Source of the DNA: Kangiella sp.
Lineage (GTDB): Bacteria > Pseudomonadota > Gammaproteobacteria > Enterobacterales > Kangiellaceae
NCBI GenBank assembly: GCA_026195755.1
Contig: JAPHRL010000209.1
Coordinates: 1 to 9,328 of the forward strand
Direction: 5' to 3'
Length of the DNA stretch: 9,328 nucleotides
Made by a program: the position numbers and the translations under genes
In this document: piece by piece, positions 7,533 through 9,328 of the stretch
Layout: the number at the start of each line of letters is the position of its first letter
Position numbering within the stretch: the stretch's first letter is position 1
The notes under the pieces: model-generated
Databases searched by the model: none
Seen by the model: only the letters and a program-made list of their open reading frames with translations
Told to the model about the DNA's origin: nothing

Positions 7533-7635
7533 AAATTGCTTCAGGGCGAGGCATTTAGAATTTTTTAATGGGGAATTGACGTTCTGGTCAATGACCCAGA
7601 AAAAAATTCTAAATAACAAAGCACTGGAGTAATTT
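7533..7635. repeat. Long imperfect palindrome, MITE-like, between leuD and leuB
   Basis: A 103-bp near-symmetric element. The outer arms 7533-7546 and 7622-7635 pair at 11 of 14 positions. The middle arms 7553-7566 (atttagaatttttt) and 7601-7614 (aaaaaattctaaat) are a perfect 14-bp inverted repeat. The centre has a further inverted repeat, attgac at 7575-7580 and gtcaat at 7587-7592, around a 6-nt loop. No protein is encoded. The plan fits a small non-autonomous element or a dispersed intergenic repeat. The transcript would fold into a long hairpin, but the U run follows no GC-rich stem, so it does not look like a standard terminator. The leuD stop codon (7635-7637) begins in the outermost arm. 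Family unknown to me. Confidence 0.7.
7562..7591 (-). promoter_or_regulatory. Weak candidate promoter inside the palindromic element
   Basis: On the minus strand TTGACC (7591-7586, five of six matches to a sigma70 -35 box) is followed after 18 nt by TAAAAA (7567-7562, four of six matches to -10). It points toward leuB and the ccm genes. The match is modest and the region is AT-rich, so it may be accidental. Confidence 0.2.
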
Positions 7636-8276
7636 TACCTGTTAAACAGCCATGGGGCGCGTTTCTTACGCTCATTCTCATACTCAGTAATTGCCGCCTC
7701 TTGCTGCAAAGTAATACCAATATCATCCAGGCCATTCAACAAGCTGTGTTTGCGATCTTGCTCAACTTCAAATTTAATCACTTCGCCATTAGGACGAGTG
7801 ACCGTTTGTTGTTCAAGATTGATATCCAGCTTGTAACCTTCGTTGGCTTCAGATTCTTTAAACAGCAAATCAACCGTATCGTGATCTAAAACTATCGGTA
7901 AGATACCGTTTTTGAAGCAGTTATTGAAGAAGATATCGGCGAAACTTGGCGCTATGACCGCTTTGAAGCCGTAATCCTCCAACGCCCATGGTGCGTGTTC
8001 ACGGCTTGAGCCACAACCAAAGTTTTCGCGCGCCAGCAGGATCGAACCGCCTTTGTAACGCGGGAAGTTCAAAACGAAATCTGGGTTAATCGGACGCTGT
8101 GAATTGTCCATACCCGGCTCCCCATGATCAAGATAACGCCATTCATCGAATAAGTTCGGACCAAAGCCACTGCGCTTGATTGATTTCAAAAACTGCTTGG
8201 GAATAATCGCATCAGTGTCGACGTTAGCACGGTCTAAAGGCACCGTTAAACCTGTGTGTTGAGTAAAGGCTTCCAT
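7635..8276 (-). CDS. leuD: 3-isopropylmalate dehydratase small subunit LeuD
   Basis: A 213-residue small subunit of isopropylmalate isomerase that joins LeuC to convert 2-isopropylmalate to 3-isopropylmalate (aconitase swivel domain). The N-terminus has the typical GLTVPLDRANVDTDAIIPKQ at 9-28 and the swivel-domain motif NFGCGSSREHAPWAL at 85-99. SFADIFFNNCFKNG at 111-124 is also conserved. The ATG shares one base with the leuC stop (TAATG), and a perfect GGAGGTG site lies at 8284-8290, 7 nt upstream. The C-terminus ends in RAPWLFNR, and the stop codon falls at the edge of the palindromic element that fills the following intergenic gap. Confidence 0.98.
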   Translation of the reverse strand: MEAFTQHTGLTVPLDRANVDTDAIIPKQFLKSIKRSGFGPNLFDEWRYLDHGEPGMDNSQRPINPDFVLNFPRYKGGSILLARENFGCGSSREHAPWALEDYGFKAVIAPSFADIFFNNCFKNGILPIVLDHDTVDLLFKESEANEGYKLDINLEQQTVTRPNGEVIKFEVEQDRKHSLLNGLDDIGITLQQEAAITEYENERKKRAPWLFNR

Positions 8277-9328
8277 TAGTTCGCACCTCCAGTAATCGGT
8301 TGCAGTTCTAATTCACGAACGTCGGTGAAGTGGCCAAAAACAGCTGCTGCCGCGGCCATTCCAGGGCTTACCAGATGGGTACGTCCACCCTGCCCCTGAC
8401 GACCTTCGAAATTACGGTTCGAGGTTGAAGCGCAATGCTCGCCTGGCTCTAAACGGTCAGCGTTCATTGCCAAACACATGGAGCAGCCCGGCTCACGCCA
8501 CTGGAAACCTGCCTCGGTAAAGATTTTATCCAAGCCTTCCGCTTCAGCTTGTTCTTTAACCAGACCGGAACCCGGAACCACCATTGCCAATTTAACGCTG
8601 GCAGCTACTTTACGGCCTTTAGCCACAGCCGCTGCTTCGCGTAAATCTTCAATGCGTGAGTTAGTACAGGAACCAATAAACACTTTATCCACCGGAATTT
8701 GCGTGATCGGCGTATCCGCTTTCAGATCCATATATTTCAAGGCGCGCTCAATACCCTCTTTCTTCACAGGGCTTGCTTCGTTGGCTGGATTTGGAATCAT
8801 GCCGGTAACGGGCTTAACCATTTCTGGCGAAGTTCCCCAGGTCACTTGTGGAATGATGTCTTCAGCTTTTAATTCGACCACTTTATCGAAGTGCGCATCA
8901 GCATCACTTTTCAGATCTTGCCAGGCTTTAACTGCCATGTCCCAATGCTCGCCTTTTGGTGCGAACGGACGACCTTTGACATACTCAATAGTTTTATCGT
9001 CAACAGCAACCAGGCCAATACGGGCACCGGCTTCGATGGCCATGTTACAGATGGTCATGCGACCTTCCATCGACAAGTCTTCAATCGCTGAACCAGCGAA
9101 CTCGATGGCATGGCCATTACCACCAGCAGTACCAATTTCGCCGATAACTGCAAGCACGATATCTTTTGCGGTTACACCAACACCTAACTTGCCATCAACC
9201 TTAACCAGCATGTTCTTCATTTTCTTCTGGCGCAAACATTGGGTCGCTAACACATGCTCAACTTCTGATGTGCCGACACCAAACGCCATCGCTGCAAATG
9301 CGCCGTGGGTAGCTGTGTGTGAGTCACC
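8276..9328 (-). CDS. leuC: 3-isopropylmalate dehydratase large subunit LeuC (5' end outside window)
   Basis: The visible 350 residues are the C-terminal three quarters of LeuC (about 466 residues in E. coli). The frame continues past the internal ATG at 9289 to the right edge, where it encodes GDSHTATHGAF, a conserved aconitase-family motif, so the real start lies beyond the window. The three cysteines that hold the 4Fe-4S cluster are present: one in GSCTNS (codon at 8666-8668) and two in GCSMC (codons at 8483-8485 and 8474-8476). ASTSNRNFEGRQG and GGRTHLVSP near the C-terminus are family hallmarks. With LeuD it forms isopropylmalate isomerase in the cytoplasm. No leuA or upstream leader is visible here, so regulation of the operon cannot be read from this window. 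Confidence 0.98.
   Translation of the reverse strand, partial: GDSHTATHGAFAAMAFGVGTSEVEHVLATQCLRQKKMKNMLVKVDGKLGVGVTAKDIVLAVIGEIGTAGGNGHAIEFAGSAIEDLSMEGRMTICNMAIEAGARIGLVAVDDKTIEYVKGRPFAPKGEHWDMAVKAWQDLKSDADAHFDKVVELKAEDIIPQVTWGTSPEMVKPVTGMIPNPANEASPVKKEGIERALKYMDLKADTPITQIPVDKVFIGSCTNSRIEDLREAAAVAKGRKVAASVKLAMVVPGSGLVKEQAEAEGLDKIFTEAGFQWREPGCSMCLAMNADRLEPGEHCASTSNRNFEGRQGQGGRTHLVSPGMAAAAAVFGHFTDVRELELQPITGGAN
8284..8290 (-). promoter_or_regulatory. Strong ribosome binding site of leuD
   Basis: GGAGGTG on the minus strand, 7 nt before the leuD ATG and within the last codons of leuC. It is nearly a full anti-16S match and, with the TAATG overlap, supports coupled synthesis of the two isomerase subunits. 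Confidence 0.85.

Larger units (their letters stand above)
7520..7647. repeat. 7-bp direct repeats bracketing the palindromic element
   Basis: GTTAAAC occurs at 7520-7526 and again at 7641-7647, just outside the two ends of the long palindrome. The spacing suits a target-site duplication left by insertion, with the right copy lying in the last codons of leuD. Seven bases can match by chance, so this is only suggestive. Confidence 0.35.

Noticed and set aside
7553..7614. Intrinsic terminator after leuD
   Set aside because: The strong stem is AT-rich and contains the T run within its arms. There is no GC-rich stem followed by a U tract in the direction of leuD transcription.
7520..7647. Integron attC site, because GTTAAAC fits the GTTRRRY core form
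   Set aside because: Both flanking heptamers are direct repeats, while attC needs an inverse RYYYAAC core at one end paired with GTTRRRY at the other. No cassette or integrase is present.
9287..9289. ATG at 9289 as the start of leuC
   Set aside because: The frame continues upstream to the window edge and encodes the conserved GDSHTATHGAF segment, so this ATG is an internal methionine.

Overview
The window reads as an ordinary stretch of a gammaproteobacterial chromosome of moderate, roughly mid-40s GC content (estimated by eye). Every gene is on the minus strand. Two well-known gene sets run in series: the end of a leucine biosynthesis cluster, leuC (5' part outside the window), leuD and leuB, and then a complete System I cytochrome c maturation cluster, ccmA-B-C-D-E-F-G-H, followed by the 5' part of a ccmI-like TPR gene that runs off the left edge. 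Protein sequences and gene order resemble gammaproteobacteria such as Oceanospirillales or Kangiella-like marine lineages. That placement is an impression, not a tested result.

Layout, from right to left in the direction of transcription: leuC (9328 to 8276, partial) shares one base with leuD (8276 to 7635). A 185-bp gap follows, the only sizeable non-coding stretch. It holds a long imperfect palindrome that resembles a small non-autonomous insertion element, and a short perfect REP-like palindrome. Then come leuB (7449 to 6373), ccmA after 8 nt, ccmB sharing one base with ccmA, ccmC after 59 nt, ccmD after 0 nt, ccmE after 7 nt, ccmF after 11 nt (TTG start), ccmG (overlapping ccmF by 11 nt if the internal start is right), ccmH (4-nt overlap) and ccmI (3-nt gap). 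No recognisable intrinsic terminator separates leuB from ccmA, so the ccm genes are probably at least partly read from a transcript that includes leuB.

How the genes work together: LeuC and LeuD form isopropylmalate isomerase and LeuB is the next dehydrogenase in leucine synthesis. CcmA and CcmB form an ABC transporter-like complex. With CcmC and CcmD it loads heme on the periplasmic chaperone CcmE and releases holo-CcmE. CcmF, CcmG, CcmH and CcmI reduce the apocytochrome CXXCH motif and ligate heme to it. All expected signature residues are present, so the pathway looks intact.

I found no undescribed system, phage, CRISPR array, tRNA or rRNA. The points worth a second look are the leu-to-ccm junction, the palindromic elements after leuD, and the very short cytoplasmic loop of the CcmI-like protein.
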